Below, one piece after another: positions 14,819 through 15,921 of a DNA stretch of 15,921 nucleotides. The DNA is taken from contig PMWR01000019.1 of assembly GCA_003166055.1 (NCBI GenBank), positions 1,901-17,821 on the forward strand, read 5' to 3'. Both the position numbers and the translations under genes were made by a program. The DNA comes from Acidobacteriaceae bacterium. Lineage in GTDB: Bacteria; Acidobacteriota; Terriglobia; Terriglobales; Acidobacteriaceae. How positions within the stretch are numbered: the stretch's first letter is position 1; every line of letters begins with the position of its first letter. The notes under the pieces were generated by a model. It was not told the origin of the DNA. It saw only the letters and a list, made by a program, of their open reading frames with translations, and did not search any database.

Positions 14819-14860
14819 CAGTGAACAGTGGTCAGTGAACAGTGAACAGCGAACAGTTGT
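14819..14860. repeat. degenerate CAGTGAA heptamer tandem repeat
   Basis: Six consecutive 7-base units: CAGTGAA, CAGTGGT, CAGTGAA, CAGTGAA, CAGCGAA, CAGTTGT. They span almost the whole gap between the valS stop (14860-14862) and the nadC start (14813). On the coding strand of these genes the unit reads TTCACTG. I recall similar short tandem heptamers between genes of other Acidobacteria, comparable in form to the STRR heptamers of cyanobacteria. It sits where the nadC ribosome site should be. Confidence 0.8.
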
Positions 14861-15921
14861 CAACCCTCCGGCAGTCCATCGAGGTCGCCGCGTGCCTTGT
14901 CCAGCAGCCGCTTTGCTTCGTCCCGCTGTTTCTTCAAGCCCTCGACAATATGCGCGGGAGCCTTGGCGAGAAACCCTGAATTATTGAGCTGGCGGTCAGA
15001 CGAAGCAATAACCTTCTCGAATTTGGCGACGTCTCTTGTCAGGCGTTCGCGTTCGGCGGCGACGTCGACAGTGCGCTCGTACTCGACGAAGATGTCGACC
15101 GGTCCTGCACTTTGCCATGCGAGCATCTCGTATTTGCCGCCGGTATTGCGATCCGAGAAGTAGACGACTTCAAGTTCGCTGACTCGGCTCAATTTCTCGA
15201 TAATGTGGCTGTGCTTTCGGAGGATTGGAGGGGCGTTCAATGTCCCCGCGATCTTCGCCTTCACCAGCGACTTCTCTTCGACCCCTAGCTCTTTGCGACG
15301 AGACCTTATCCCCGTGATCGACTGCTGCAGGATTTGCATCGCGATCTCCGCGCTGTCGAGCGTCACCTGCGCGAACTGGTCATACTTCGCGTGTGTCGGG
15401 AATCTAGTCAGAGCGATTGATTTCGCCGGGGGACTATTGTTGTATGCCGCATGCCACAGTTCCTCCGTAATAAAAGGCATGAAGGGCGATAGCAAGCGCA
15501 GGGAGCTCTCAAAGACATACAGCATCGTCGAAAGCGCTGCTCCGGTTGATTCCTGTTTTGTCGGATCGTCAAAATCCAATCCCAATTTGGCGAACTCGAG
15601 ATACCAATCGCAGAATTCTCCCCAGAAGAATTGATAGACGAAGTTCGCGGCATCGTCGAATCGATATTTCTCAAATGCGAGATTCACATCGTGGACAACT
15701 CTGTTAAGGCGCGAGAGAATCCACAACTCCTCAGTTGGCCACTCGTTCATCCTTTCCGTTGGTCTGGTAATGCTTCCCACTTCAACATGAATGCGCGCTT
15801 CCGCAGCCCTGTCCACGTTCATGAACATGAAACGCGCGGCGTTCCATATTTTGTTAGCGAAGGCGCGATAGCCCTCGGTGCGCGCCACGTTGAAAGCGAT
15901 GTCGGTGCCGGGCGAGGCCAT
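14860..15921 (-). CDS. valS: valyl-tRNA synthetase, C-terminal part (cut by window edge)
   Basis: 354 codons including the stop (353 residues) of the 3' end of valS; the 5' part lies beyond the right edge. The visible part opens just after the catalytic domain ('ASPGTDIAFNVARTEGYRAFANKIWNAARF'), so HIGH and KMSKS are not in the window. The anticodon-binding domain follows ('WILSRLNRVVHDVN', 'FFWGEFCDWYLE', 'LSPFMPFITEELW'). The C-terminal coiled-coil tRNA arm (about 285-350, from 'VDVAAERERLTRDVAKFEKV') ends at the TGA. It charges tRNA-Val in the cytoplasm. The first visible Met is internal, not the start. The stretch from about 15150 to the edge has clearly lower GC than the other genes here. 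It heads the nadC-birA-coaX run. Confidence 0.96.
   Translation of the reverse strand: MASPGTDIAFNVARTEGYRAFANKIWNAARFMFMNVDRAAEARIHVEVGSITRPTERMNEWPTEELWILSRLNRVVHDVNLAFEKYRFDDAANFVYQFFWGEFCDWYLEFAKLGLDFDDPTKQESTGAALSTMLYVFESSLRLLSPFMPFITEELWHAAYNNSPPAKSIALTRFPTHAKYDQFAQVTLDSAEIAMQILQQSITGIRSRRKELGVEEKSLVKAKIAGTLNAPPILRKHSHIIEKLSRVSELEVVYFSDRNTGGKYEMLAWQSAGPVDIFVEYERTVDVAAERERLTRDVAKFEKVIASSDRQLNNSGFLAKAPAHIVEGLKKQRDEAKRLLDKARGDLDGLPEG

Noticed and set aside
14819..14860. Could the heptamer array be a CRISPR?
   Set aside because: Units are 7 bases long and contiguous, with no spacers and no cas genes nearby.

Overview
The window looks like chromosomal DNA of an acidobacterium, probably of the Terriglobia group. 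That rests on three things: a von Willebrand A protein of the type that is abundant in Acidobacteria, GC-rich coding sequence, and several palindromic or heptameric intergenic repeats that I associate from memory with this phylum. No database was searched, so the taxonomic call is an inference. There is no rRNA, tRNA, CRISPR array, transposase or integrase.

Layout. Positions 52-2481 (+) hold a TonB-type energy transducer followed by a secreted VWA-domain protein, probably one transcript. Positions 2532-4175 (-) hold a 14-helix DHA2 drug exporter. A gene-free divergent region of about 430 bases follows, carrying operator-like half-sites and a striking pair of twin palindromes. Next is an orphan membrane PAS histidine kinase (4611-6200, +), then a convergent gap with a hairpin/U-tract terminator, a VTT/DedA-like membrane protein (-) and an MHS-type metabolite:proton symporter (7234-8535, +).

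The least explained part is 8536-10776. It begins with a 383-base non-coding stretch dense in inverted repeats. Then come two minus-strand genes: an orphan four-helix membrane protein (9375-10589) and, downstream of it, a small muramidase-like protein with an RNNPGD motif (8919-9266). Between the two genes is a 108-base leader with four consecutive inverted repeats, ending in a perfect Shine-Dalgarno sequence. An EntS-like MFS exporter (10777-12099, +) follows across a divergent intergenic region with an 18-base-spaced direct repeat.

The right end is core metabolism on the minus strand: valS (3' part only, cut by the window edge), nadC, birA and coaX. Spacing is short and the order suggests a cofactor operon (NAD, biotin, CoA) behind the aminoacyl-tRNA synthetase. 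A degenerate heptamer tandem repeat fills the valS-nadC junction and takes the place of a normal ribosome binding site for nadC.

The best candidates for something undescribed are the membrane protein/muramidase-like pair with its structured leader, and the family of acidobacterial palindromic elements between genes. I see no complete defence or mobile system.
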